DNA of 64,000 nt from a virus. The stretch spans positions 47,568 through 111,567 of the IMG/VR virus record IMGVR_UViG_3300050821_004356. One strand, written 5' to 3'. Below the pieces are notes generated by a model. That model searched no databases. It was not told the origin of the DNA and saw only the letters and a list, made by a program, of their open reading frames with translations. Of the stretch, positions 50,810-58,636 are shown piece by piece (positions within the stretch are counted from its first letter, which is position 1; every line of letters begins with the position of its first letter). The translations under genes were made by a program, and so were the position numbers.

Positions 50810-51481
50810 ATGGGAACAGGACTGTGCAGTAAGTGTCATGTTGTTTTAACGCTTGAGAATTCTTGCGAGTCAGTGTTTGTAAAGCACGCCGGGTATTGTC
50901 GGCTGTGCGCTAAGACTCGGATAGGAACAGGGCGTTGTTACAGCTGTAAAAATGTTTTGGATATAAGCAATAGTAACCCATCTACGTTGGCTATTGGTCG
51001 CGGCAAGTGTCGTTCTTGCGAACACGAAGAATATGAAGCTAGTGCAGAGGTAGTAAAAAAGCGTGCCTCTAAATGGTCGAAGGACAACCCCGAAAGACGT
51101 AAGGCTATACAAGCAAAAAATTGGGAAAAATATTGGCGCGAACTTCCAGTTGAGATTAAGAAGATTATATCTAATAAAAACACCGCGCGATACAGAGAAG
51201 TAAAATTCGGTATTACTCACGAAGAGTTTGTTGCTAAATTTCAAGCCCAAAACGGTCGTTGTGCTCTTTGTGATAAGCAGATGGTTCTAGGGAAGTATAC
51301 AATGCTTACCCCATGCCAAGACCACGACCACAAGACAGGCGAATTAAGAGATATATTGTGCAGCGCCTGTAATTTGTTGTTGGGTTACTGCTATGAAAGT
51401 CAAACAATTTTAGTAAGTGCCATAAGGTATTTACAAAAGCACAAAGGCGATAGTTCGATCCAAATCGCTGAGTGTGGATAG
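50810..51481 (+). CDS. Endonuclease VII-like HNH homing endonuclease
   Basis: 223 aa. Three CxxC zinc units at the N-terminus (CSKC, CRLC, CYSC, CRSC within residues 5-68), a basic linker, then CALCDKQMVLGKYTML near 148, CQDHDHKTGELRDILCSAC and NLLLGYC: the endonuclease VII core. Free-standing between virion genes, behind its own promoter and pseudoknot leader. Confidence 0.87.
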   Translation: MGTGLCSKCHVVLTLENSCESVFVKHAGYCRLCAKTRIGTGRCYSCKNVLDISNSNPSTLAIGRGKCRSCEHEEYEASAEVVKKRASKWSKDNPERRKAIQAKNWEKYWRELPVEIKKIISNKNTARYREVKFGITHEEFVAKFQAQNGRCALCDKQMVLGKYTMLTPCQDHDHKTGELRDILCSACNLLLGYCYESQTILVSAIRYLQKHKGDSSIQIAECG

Positions 51482-51587
51482 TTCAGAATAAGTTCTGTTC
51501 TCTCCGAAAGCGTGTGTAAACGGACAAGGAGTAGTTAAAGAAGTTTCCGCTACCGTTCTGCAGGCGTATATCAAGAGGTAACAAAAA

Positions 51588-52229
51588 GTGTCATATCCCA
51601 TCCAGGATTTTCAAGTCAATGGTCAGTTCCCAGCCACAGTTGGCGGCTCTGGTTCGACCGTCAAGTATTTCGGCCGCAACGTTCCCGCAGCCGCAGGCGC
51701 AAACTGGGTAGCCGCACCGGCGACCCCGTCAGCGACCAGCCCTGTGGGCGCAATGTGGGTCCCAGGCGACAACAAGTTGAACGGTCAGTTGATGTTCGTT
51801 ACCGCGACTGGTGATTTTACGCCAGCGTCTAACGCGACGTCTGAAACCGTTACGGTTGCTCTTTACGGCGTGACCGGTTCTTTGACGGCCCCTGTTTATA
51901 CGATTCTCGCTTCGACAGGTGCGTTTACTCCTGGCGTTGACGGTATCGCGTATAACTTCAGCATCCAGGCTGAGTTGTTCGGGTCCAACAACAGCGGCAT
52001 CGTTGGCGGAACGTACACGTCAATCGTGAACAACACTGTTACTAACGGCACTGGCGCATCTAGCACATCCGTTGTGGCATTGGTGAACTCGTTGACCGGT
52101 ATCAACTTTGCTAGCGGCAACCCGCTGTTGTACCAAGCTGCTCCATTCGGTTTGGTGGTTGGTATCACCTTCGGCGCAAGTAACGTGGCTAACAAGGCCA
52201 ACTTGTACCAGTTCAGCATCGAAGCTTAA
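51588..52229 (+). CDS. Putative virion structural protein
   Basis: 213 aa, GTG start; AGAGGTAACAAAAA upstream. Beta-rich, Ala/Gly/Thr-rich (VKYFGRNVPAAAGANWVAAP), probably a decoration or tail-associated protein. The 106 bases before it hold small hairpins (CAGAA-TAAG-TTCTG; TCCG...CGGA) but no gene. Confidence 0.6.
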   Translation: MSYPIQDFQVNGQFPATVGGSGSTVKYFGRNVPAAAGANWVAAPATPSATSPVGAMWVPGDNKLNGQLMFVTATGDFTPASNATSETVTVALYGVTGSLTAPVYTILASTGAFTPGVDGIAYNFSIQAELFGSNNSGIVGGTYTSIVNNTVTNGTGASSTSVVALVNSLTGINFASGNPLLYQAAPFGLVVGITFGASNVANKANLYQFSIEA

Positions 52230-52237
52230 TTAACCTC

Positions 52238-52257
52238 GGGGGTCTAACAAGGCCCCC
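52238..52257 (+). terminator. Possible terminator hairpin
   Basis: GGGGG-10-CCCCC shortly after the structural gene; only a weak pyrimidine tract follows, so termination is uncertain. Confidence 0.4.
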
Positions 52258-52292
52258 ACAACTTTCTCTGTGACTCGCGCGTAACTTATTTG

Positions 52293-52341
52293 AACGGCGA
52301 TCCAGAGATATCGTGCGCAATCCACAGTCAGTCTGGCCGTT
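52293..52341 (+). ncRNA. Structured intergenic RNA
   Basis: AACGG/CCGTT continues into CCAGA/TCTGG, a ten-base-pair imperfect hairpin with a 25-base loop, in the gap before the gene at 52374. Confidence 0.4.
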
Positions 52342-52373
52342 ACAACCGGTGACAAAAATTTAAAGGGACCCAC

Positions 52374-52625
52374 ATGTCGGCGTTTGATACTAGCACGGAT
52401 GAAGGCTTTAAACAATTTCTTATCGAAAAGATAGGTGAGATACATACATCGTCTGCAACGATGGAAGGTAATTTTAAAGCTGCAATGGAGCAGCACGCGG
52501 CTTTAAAAGAACGCGTGGGTAATATAGAACGCGCGGCTCGATCAGCAGGACATTGGGAGAACGGTAAGTTCATAGCTCTGACTCTCGTACACGCAGCGGC
52601 AAACATTTTTAAGGTTCATATTTAA
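52374..52625 (+). CDS. Hypothetical coiled-coil protein
   Basis: 83 aa, mostly helical (MEGNFKAAMEQHAALKERVG), with a hydrophobic C-terminal segment (FIALTLVHAAANIFKVHI). AAAGGGACCCAC precedes the ATG. Not recognised. Confidence 0.6.
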   Translation: MSAFDTSTDEGFKQFLIEKIGEIHTSSATMEGNFKAAMEQHAALKERVGNIERAARSAGHWENGKFIALTLVHAAANIFKVHI

Positions 52626-52637
52626 CAGGAGATTTTT

Positions 52638-52964
52638 ATGAAGCAAGTAAAAGAAGGCGCACAAGGCGGTAACATGCCTGGTAAAGAAGGTCATCGCGCG
52701 ACTGGTAAGAGCAATCATCCGGAAGCAACCCTTCGTAACGGTTCTAAGCCGAGCGGAAACTCATTGGCTGCATTTGGATTGAAGCAGAGTCCTCATGAGG
52801 AAGCTCCGAGCGGGGAAAGTAATCACGAAACTCGTCGTTTCGGCAACAAGCCGAGCGCAGAGAAGGTTAAGCCTGTTTCGCACGATAAGGCAACCTTGAG
52901 CCGTGCCCGCATGTTGAACGTTCGCTCTGAAAAGGGTGGAGCGGAAAAGGGCGGCGGTTGGTAA
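52638..52964 (+). CDS. Disordered basic protein, paralogue of 35919 gene
   Basis: 108 aa, Gly/Ser/Lys-rich. RATGKSNHPEATLRNGSKPS matches STGKSNGTEATLRKGNLPKA of the earlier gene. ACAGGAGATTTTT precedes the ATG. Role unknown. Confidence 0.62.
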   Translation: MKQVKEGAQGGNMPGKEGHRATGKSNHPEATLRNGSKPSGNSLAAFGLKQSPHEEAPSGESNHETRRFGNKPSAEKVKPVSHDKATLSRARMLNVRSEKGGAEKGGGW

Positions 52965-52986
52965 TTTAAGTTTGTAGCTACAGGTT

Positions 52987-53024
52987 GGGCGGTGCCCTAT
53001 CACCGCCCTTACTCTATAGGGAGA
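52987..53024 (+). promoter_or_regulatory. Pseudoknot leader 2, hides ribosome binding site
   Basis: Stem 1 GGGCGGT (52987-52993) with ACCGCCC (53002-53008). Stem 2: loop CCCTAT (52995-53000) with ATAGGG (53016-53021), part of the AGGGAGAG site. L3 is TTACTCT. Confidence 0.76.
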
Positions 53025-53033
53025 GTATATAAA

Positions 53034-53534
53034 ATGAGAATAGATACGTGTGTAAACTGTAATAAAGATTTTTCGCACGACAGTGGTAAACGACGATTAA
53101 GGTGCCTCACGTGTCGCAAAGAAAATTTCAGAATCAAAGCGTTAGAAAGATATTGGAAAAACCCAGAGAAGTCTAGGTTATCTACGGCGCGTTGGCGAGA
53201 AAACAATAAAGATAAAATTAAGAACTATGCTCGTAAGAACTCAGTACGATACTTGTATGGTTTGAGTTTTGAACAGTATGAAAAAATGCTTAAAGAGCAA
53301 GACGGGAAATGTTTTATTTGTGGCGGCACTCCTAATAGGGAATTGGATGTTGACCACGATCACGAAACGAAAGAAGTTCGTAAATTATTGTGCAACCGAT
53401 GTAATCGACTCATCGCCATACTAGAGATAGGTGGACTAGATGTCGGTCGCAAGGCAATTGTTTATTTGGAGAGTTATGCCAGCCGAGAGCCAGAAGCAAC
53501 AGATCGCGATGGCGATAGCGCTTCATCATCCTGA
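53034..53534 (+). CDS. HNH homing endonuclease (endonuclease VII type)
   Basis: 166 aa from the ATG at 53034, behind the pseudoknot. CVNCNK...CLTC zinc unit, then CFICGGTPNRELDVDHDHET near 96 and RKLLCNRCNRLI. The last 58 bases overlap the start of the next gene, as expected if it was inserted at that gene's 5' edge. Confidence 0.86.
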   Translation: MRIDTCVNCNKDFSHDSGKRRLRCLTCRKENFRIKALERYWKNPEKSRLSTARWRENNKDKIKNYARKNSVRYLYGLSFEQYEKMLKEQDGKCFICGGTPNRELDVDHDHETKEVRKLLCNRCNRLIAILEIGGLDVGRKAIVYLESYASREPEATDRDGDSASSS

Positions 53535-53664
53535 AAAACTACACGCAGAGAATCGAGGCATGTTAGATATGTCGCGCAAAGCGTTACATGATTTTGCCTC
53601 GACTCCGCGCCATAATCTACCAACGTACGCACACGCGAGAGCAGCACGTAAGAAAGAATCCTAG
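53476..53664 (+). CDS. DUF3008-like small protein
   Basis: 62 aa from the ATG at 53476 (TTGGAGAGTT upstream). MPAESQKQQIAMAIALHHPE and ALHDFASTPRHNLP fit the DUF3008 pattern (MPAKS...DFAST...LP) of small phage and bacterial proteins with no known role. Overlaps the endonuclease end. Confidence 0.7.
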   Translation: MPAESQKQQIAMAIALHHPEKLHAENRGMLDMSRKALHDFASTPRHNLPTYAHARAARKKES

Positions 53665-53691
53665 AGTCCTACTAACGGAAGAACTACTTGA

Positions 53692-53813
53692 GCGGCGGCG
53701 AGTAGCGCACGCAGAAACGATACTTGCCGGTTGATTGAGTCCAACCGCTTCCTAAGCCCCGGTCAATCGGGTGCAGAAGAGCACGTTAGTGGTGACCGCC
53801 GCCAAATTTTATT
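53692..53813 (+). ncRNA. Structured leader RNA R2
   Basis: Closing stem GCGGCGG/CCGCCGC; hairpins CGGTT...AACCG, CCCG-GTCAAT-CGGG and GTGC-AGAAGA-GCAC. Loop GATTGA can kiss loop TCAATC. Shares CACGCAGAAACGATACTTGC and the GCCAAATTTT end with R1 at 37104. No gene in this gap. Confidence 0.48.
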
Positions 53814-53821
53814 GAGGTACT

Positions 53822-54058
53822 ATGGTACATAACGGACATATCGGTTTTGAAATTGAACATTGCGATGATGGTAGCGCTATGTGCAGCTACGAGCACGAAG
53901 ATAAACTAAAGTCTGCGCGGCACGCGGTAGCGGACCTAGATGCGATTCACGATAGTCTCGAAGACTACTTACGTGAACAAGAAGAAGAGGAAAAGAAAGA
54001 AGAAGATGTTCATCCAGGCATTCACGATGAGATTAAACATCCCGAGGATGAAGAGTAA
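53822..54058 (+). CDS. Hypothetical acidic helical protein
   Basis: 78 aa. SARHAVADLDAIHDSLEDYL parallels VKHAVQSLDHLHDSMQANL in the next gene, so the two arose by duplication. The C-terminus is a Glu/Lys run. TTGAGGTACT precedes the ATG. Confidence 0.62.
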   Translation: MVHNGHIGFEIEHCDDGSAMCSYEHEDKLKSARHAVADLDAIHDSLEDYLREQEEEEKKEEDVHPGIHDEIKHPEDEE

Positions 54059-54060
54059 TC

Positions 54061-54345
54061 ATGAAAAAGCATAAATTTCATAAGACGACCGGGCAACTTC
54101 ACAAGGATGGTAGTGCGACCGTAGAACACCATCACTCCGAAGGTCCGCACAAGAACGTTAAGCACGCGGTTCAATCTTTGGATCACTTGCACGACAGCAT
54201 GCAGGCAAATTTGGGAGCGCCTAACCCAGGAGAACCAGAAGCGGATATGGGTCAGCACGGCGTGCCTCAAGCCCAGGCAGCACCAGCAGGTATCCCGATG
54301 GCCCCTGGAGCAGCACCGGCCCCGGCACCGGTACCAGGAGTATAA
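54061..54345 (+). CDS. Hypothetical His-rich protein, paralogue of previous
   Basis: 94 aa. N-terminal His-rich beta part (KFHKTTGQLHKDGSATVEHH), the shared helical HAVxxLDxxHDS segment, then an Ala/Pro tail. Two bases after the previous stop. Confidence 0.62.
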   Translation: MKKHKFHKTTGQLHKDGSATVEHHHSEGPHKNVKHAVQSLDHLHDSMQANLGAPNPGEPEADMGQHGVPQAQAAPAGIPMAPGAAPAPAPVPGV

Positions 54346-54346
54346 T

Positions 54347-54535
54347 ATGGCAAAGAATCCATCACTTTATAGAGCGATTCATCACATGCGTAAGGGCGGC
54401 TTGCATCGCGCATTAGGTGTACCCGAAGGTGAAAAAATCCCTTCTAAGAAAATAGAAGCCGCAACACATAGCGATAACGCTCATGTGGCTCATATGGCAC
54501 GGTTCGCACAAACACTCAAAAGTTTTAAAAAGTAA
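54347..54535 (+). CDS. Hypothetical basic 62-aa protein
   Basis: Not recognised. Helical, His- and Lys-rich (HMRKGGLHRALGVPEGEKIP). CAGGAGTATAAT precedes the ATG. Confidence 0.6.
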   Translation: MAKNPSLYRAIHHMRKGGLHRALGVPEGEKIPSKKIEAATHSDNAHVAHMARFAQTLKSFKK

Positions 54536-54566
54536 TTCTTCGGCTTGATCACCGAAGCGTAGACTT

Positions 54567-54609
54567 GGGGCGTACCTAAATTACGCTCCTTGTCGCATCT
54601 ATTTAGGAG
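54567..54609 (+). promoter_or_regulatory. Pseudoknot leader 3, hides ribosome binding site
   Basis: Stem 1 GGGGCGT (54567-54573) with ACGCTCC (54583-54589). Stem 2: loop CCTAAAT (54575-54581) with ATTTAGG (54601-54607), containing the Shine-Dalgarno AGG. L3 starts TTGTCG, as in leader 1. Confidence 0.78.
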
Positions 54610-54615
54610 ATGAAA

Positions 54616-55128
54616 ATGAAAACCTGTACTCGTTGTGAAAAAGAATTATCGGAAGAATCTTTCTACAAAGATAAGAGAACTGGAAAGCTACGATCTTGGT
54701 GCAAGAAGTGTCATCAAGAAGTTAGCTTAGGTTATCAAAACAACCACAAAGACGATAATCAGCGCCGTGGACGCGAGTATCGTGATCGTCACCCATTTAG
54801 ATTGGATGTTCAGCGCGCACACAGACGAGCTAAACGTTACAACACTTTGTCTACTCTAACTGAATCAGAGTGGAGAACACAAGTGGAATTATTTTCTTTT
54901 ATGTGCCACGTATGTGGACAAGAACTAACGTTAGAAGTTAAAAAGGAAAATACGCTTAGTTTGGATCATCTTATCCCGCTCAACCGTGGCGGAATAAATG
55001 CAAAAGAGAACGTAGCCCCAACCTGTTGGAATTGCAACAGGTCGAAGGGGGACAGAACACAAACAGAGTTTGAAGATTGGATTAGGAAAGTAACAAATCA
55101 TAATGAGTTTTTTCAAAGCTATTTTTGA
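54616..55128 (+). CDS. HNH homing endonuclease
   Basis: 170 aa. The ATG at 54616 is six bases from AGGAG, matching the other two pseudoknot-led genes; an ATG at 54610 is too close. CTRCEKEL...CKKC zinc unit, then CHVCGQELTL near 96, LSLDHLIPLNRGG near 115 and PTCWNCNRSKGDR: a canonical HNH. Its 3' end overlaps the next gene's start by 26 bases. Confidence 0.87.
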   Translation: MKTCTRCEKELSEESFYKDKRTGKLRSWCKKCHQEVSLGYQNNHKDDNQRRGREYRDRHPFRLDVQRAHRRAKRYNTLSTLTESEWRTQVELFSFMCHVCGQELTLEVKKENTLSLDHLIPLNRGGINAKENVAPTCWNCNRSKGDRTQTEFEDWIRKVTNHNEFFQSYF

Positions 55129-55387
55129 TGACAGAGATAAGTCTGTGAACGCCAGTCACTGCATAGCTTTTTTACTGACGTTCTCTAGCATCGCGTGGGT
55201 TACATATCTCGTCCATAAGAATCATATTTTGCCTGACCTATCAGGTATCGCTTATCTCCTAGGCGGTTCCGGCGCAATGAACGTAGCCAATAAGATGGAA
55301 GATATCGTTGCCAAGTTTTCTAAAAAATCCAGTGATGGTTCTGTAGCAGAGTCATCGGTTGTAGTTAAGAAGATCGAAAGCCAATGA
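55103..55387 (+). CDS. Holin-like small membrane protein
   Basis: 94 aa. Two hydrophobic segments (about 18-38, CIAFLLTFSSIAWVTYLVHK, and 45-62) with a charged N-terminus and a Lys/Ser/Val tail. The layout suits a class II holin or another small membrane protein; no endolysin is in the window. Overlaps the endonuclease end. Confidence 0.55.
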   Translation: MSFFKAIFDDRDKSVNASHCIAFLLTFSSIAWVTYLVHKNHILPDLSGIAYLLGGSGAMNVANKMEDIVAKFSKKSSDGSVAESSVVVKKIESQ

Positions 55388-56004
55388 AAATAGTTGCTTT
55401 TTTCATAAGACACGGCGATACAGATTGGAACGACGACGAAGACGATAAGTTTCGCGGCGACGAAGATATCCCAATAAACGAAAAAGGTCGCGCGCAAGCA
55501 GAAGAGCTTCCTCGTTACTTCGCTGCACGGGAGTTTAGTAAAGCATTTCACAGTGGTATGCAACGTACCGCGCAAACACTAGCACCTTTGATGGAAGCAA
55601 AAGGCATGAAGTCGATTTCAGTTCCAAAGATGAATAGCTTGAATACTGGAGACTTCACAGGTCTGCCAAAGACCGAGAAGAACAAAAAGAAACTAGAGTG
55701 GTACCGTGAGAACCCAGAGGTCAAGATTCCTGGTGGTGAGAGCGTGCAGCACTTCCGAGATCGCATTGATCCTAAAATAGAGATGGCCATCCGAGTCGGT
55801 GAAGAAGCTGGTAAGCCGTCTATCTCTTGTGTCCACGGTTCGGTTATGAGAGAAATTTCCCGTTTGTTTCATAACGGCGATTACAACGCAGTTAAAGTTG
55901 AACCTGGCGGTATTGTGGGGATTTTTAAATCGCCGAACGGCTACCAAGCAAAATCTCTCGTGAAAGATAACCCAGCAGACGAAGATATTAAGGCAGGGAG
56001 TTAA
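55384..56004 (+). CDS. Histidine phosphatase (phosphoglycerate mutase family)
   Basis: 206 aa. FIRHGDTDWN at residue 7 is the RHG catalytic motif, GMQRTAQTLAPLM the usual second arginine, GGESVQHFRDR near 118 and CVHGSVMREI near 149 the second histidine. It removes phosphate from an unknown small substrate or protein. Rare among structural phage genes. Confidence 0.86.
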   Translation: MKIVAFFIRHGDTDWNDDEDDKFRGDEDIPINEKGRAQAEELPRYFAAREFSKAFHSGMQRTAQTLAPLMEAKGMKSISVPKMNSLNTGDFTGLPKTEKNKKKLEWYRENPEVKIPGGESVQHFRDRIDPKIEMAIRVGEEAGKPSISCVHGSVMREISRLFHNGDYNAVKVEPGGIVGIFKSPNGYQAKSLVKDNPADEDIKAGS

Positions 56005-56005
56005 G

Positions 56006-56269
56006 ATGGCAACCAACTCAGTAGAAAACATTTTGGCAGGAGCAAAGAAGACATTAGAAAACGCCAATAAGTTTACAGAAAGTGTAGAAGGCAATCCGAC
56101 GTCTCGTTTCGGACCTAAGAAGCCAACGGCTCCTAAAATCCCGCAAGCGCACCAAGATACCCCGTACAGCATGGCTCGACAGGCAAGAGCAGACGCGGCC
56201 GAAACAGGTCAGGCTATAAAAACCAAATCCGATAACGTGAAAGAATACACAGACGCAGCAAAGCAATAG
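56006..56269 (+). CDS. Hypothetical helical protein
   Basis: 87 aa, helical at both ends with a Pro-rich centre. AGGGAGTTAAG precedes the ATG. Not recognised. Confidence 0.58.
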   Translation: MATNSVENILAGAKKTLENANKFTESVEGNPTSRFGPKKPTAPKIPQAHQDTPYSMARQARADAAETGQAIKTKSDNVKEYTDAAKQ

Positions 56270-56311
56270 TAGTTCGCCGCAACGCCCCTAATACAGGGCA
56301 AGGATAATGTA

Positions 56312-58627
56312 ATGGCTCTTACTCAGGAAGAAGCACGAGAAAGAAATAGGAAGCGTCAAGAAAATTTCAGAGAGCGGAAGAAGTTGGCTGAGCAACGTTC
56401 AGCTGGTTTCGTCAAACCCGAAGTATCCGTAGATGCCGAGAAAGTTCTAGACGACCACGGTAAGAATTTGGAGTGGGCTCAAGAGCTAGATGCCACGGGT
56501 AAGCGTTATAAGAGTGAGTGCCGTACGTTAGTCGACCTACTGGCGATCTACGAAGGCGCGGATATCCTCGACAAAGAATCAGATGACGATGAAGAAGAGG
56601 ATAAGAAGAAAGGCAAAAAGAAAGAGAAGAGCAACCGCCCAGCACCTTTTCGTCAGCCTGTTAAGATTAGAGCAGTCCGATTCGAAGACGACAGCCTAGG
56701 TCAGGACCTTAAGGTTCAAGTTAATATCGATCCGAGCCAACTAGAGTACAAGACACTTAAAGGCGACGTAATAAATCTCAAGACGATGTTCGAAGTAAAT
56801 GAGATCGTATCATTCCGCCGATGGCTTGATCTTCGCGACAAAGGCCGTAAGGATTTATTCTGGCAAGGTCGTTTGTTGGGATGCAGCTTTTTCCACAATA
56901 CCCACCAGATGGTCTGCGATATGTTTGTCAAAAAGCAGTTTGACGGTTTGTATTTTGACGAGTATACCAAAGACGATATGCACGATATGATCGGCGTGCA
57001 GAAAAGATTTGCAAATGACGGCGTTACGCCTACCCGTACGATGTTGTTGTTCGCCCCTAGGTCCGGATACAAGTCGACCATAGATGGTGTAGACGCGGTG
57101 CAGTGGATGTTGAATTGTCCGGATATCCGCATCATGATCATGACGTCGGTTAAGAATTTGGCGAAGATGTTCATGATGGAAATCAAGTCTTACTTCTATT
57201 TGCCGAGGAAGGGGACTCCGACAGCTTTTCAGATTCTTTATCCTGAATATATCATCACAGGCATAGCAGGTAAATCCAAAGAACCGTTCCAGTGTCCAGC
57301 GCGAATGTTTCTTTCGAAAGAACCACATGTGTGGATTTCGTCATTGGATGCGTCGTCTGTTGGTTCTCGCTGCGATATTAGGAAGCTAGACGATATCGTA
57401 GAAGATAAAAACTCGGCTGAAGAAGAGTTGCGAGAAAACCTGAAAGAAAAAGTGAAGGCCACCAATAACCTAACCGAGCCTTGGGGCTTCACAGATGTCA
57501 TCGGAACCCGTTACTTCACCAAGGACTGGTACGGCGGTAGAATGTCCAAGGATGAGAATAATAACGAACCTGAGCCATATGCGTATTTGAGCATCTCGGC
57601 CTGGACGCCTAAGCCCGAGTATAAGCGCGCGTATGAACAGCTATTAAAAACTCCCGATGGTATGTTCCTAGTTACGGAACAAATGGTCGATTTGTGGTTT
57701 CCGTCTAAGCTGAGCTTCAGTAGACTTCGTTCTCTATTGAAGGAAAACAAAGAGCGCGGTTTCAAGAACCAGCAACTTAATATTGCGACCGATCCCAAAG
57801 AGCTAGATGTATTCGTCAACAACTTCGATCTAGAGAGTATGCGCGCGAGTACATGCCAGCTTAATGCCGCTCCGAAAGAAATGGAAGTCATTCAAACGTG
57901 GGACATTGCGTACAGCGAAAACCGCACATCTGACTTTTCCGTCGGCGCGACAATAGGAATTTTTAAAGATACACACAACCAACTCGGTGCCATTGTTTTA
58001 GACATGGTTTACGATAAGTGGAAATCTTCGGAACTAGCATCCCAGATGCTCGCGTTTTACGACAAGCACAAAGCGGTAGTCACTAAGATTTATATCGAAG
58101 AGGCAAACGGTGTAGGGTTTTTGATGGGTAACATTAAGAACCTAGCAAAGATTAGGGGCTCAGCTTTTGAGCACTTTACGCGTCTTCGCCCGGTAGACGT
58201 TAAACCGAACGCGAAGCAGAATCGCATTAAGGACCTAGAGTTCTTACACGCGAACGGCCGCTTGAAATTTGTATCCGGTGCTTGGATCGACGAACTCTAT
58301 AAACAGTTCATTGACTACAACGGTAAGAAAAGCAATAACTACCGCAAAGACGATATACCAGACGCGATATCGCTTGGTGTAATTTCGCATCTACCACCGA
58401 CAGCACTCCAATATGATCCGGACCCAAAAGAAGTTGAGAAGGAGCACGAGGAGCGGCAAGCAAGAGAGGTTCGTGACGGTTGGTATAATCGCATGCACGG
58501 CGGTCCTTCTCCTACAAAGCCAAAACCTGTGGAGACAGTAGAACCCGAATCGCTGTCGCCCCGAAACAGGGCATACGAGCAGTTATTAAAAATACTACCG
58601 CCAGGAATGAGGCGTAGAAGAAATTAA
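56312..58627 (+). CDS. terL: Terminase large subunit
   Basis: 771 aa. The packaging motor ATPase and nuclease. FAPRSGYKS near 249 is Walker A, RKLDDIVEDKNS near 357 Walker B with the catalytic acid, and QTWDIAYSENRTSDFSVG near 527 plus NYRKDDIPDAISL near 681 the RNase H-like nuclease acids. The first 220 residues are an added domain with an acidic Lys/Glu segment (SDDDEEEDKKKGKKK), making it longer than typical (450-650 aa). AAGGATAATGTA precedes the ATG. Confidence 0.92.
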   Translation: MALTQEEARERNRKRQENFRERKKLAEQRSAGFVKPEVSVDAEKVLDDHGKNLEWAQELDATGKRYKSECRTLVDLLAIYEGADILDKESDDDEEEDKKKGKKKEKSNRPAPFRQPVKIRAVRFEDDSLGQDLKVQVNIDPSQLEYKTLKGDVINLKTMFEVNEIVSFRRWLDLRDKGRKDLFWQGRLLGCSFFHNTHQMVCDMFVKKQFDGLYFDEYTKDDMHDMIGVQKRFANDGVTPTRTMLLFAPRSGYKSTIDGVDAVQWMLNCPDIRIMIMTSVKNLAKMFMMEIKSYFYLPRKGTPTAFQILYPEYIITGIAGKSKEPFQCPARMFLSKEPHVWISSLDASSVGSRCDIRKLDDIVEDKNSAEEELRENLKEKVKATNNLTEPWGFTDVIGTRYFTKDWYGGRMSKDENNNEPEPYAYLSISAWTPKPEYKRAYEQLLKTPDGMFLVTEQMVDLWFPSKLSFSRLRSLLKENKERGFKNQQLNIATDPKELDVFVNNFDLESMRASTCQLNAAPKEMEVIQTWDIAYSENRTSDFSVGATIGIFKDTHNQLGAIVLDMVYDKWKSSELASQMLAFYDKHKAVVTKIYIEEANGVGFLMGNIKNLAKIRGSAFEHFTRLRPVDVKPNAKQNRIKDLEFLHANGRLKFVSGAWIDELYKQFIDYNGKKSNNYRKDDIPDAISLGVISHLPPTALQYDPDPKEVEKEHEERQAREVRDGWYNRMHGGPSPTKPKPVETVEPESLSPRNRAYEQLLKILPPGMRRRRN

Positions 58628-58636
58628 GGGAATTAG

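Noticed and set aside
50870-51250. 126-aa antisense frame over the endonuclease
   Set aside because: Shadow of the sense frame; no promoter or binding site.
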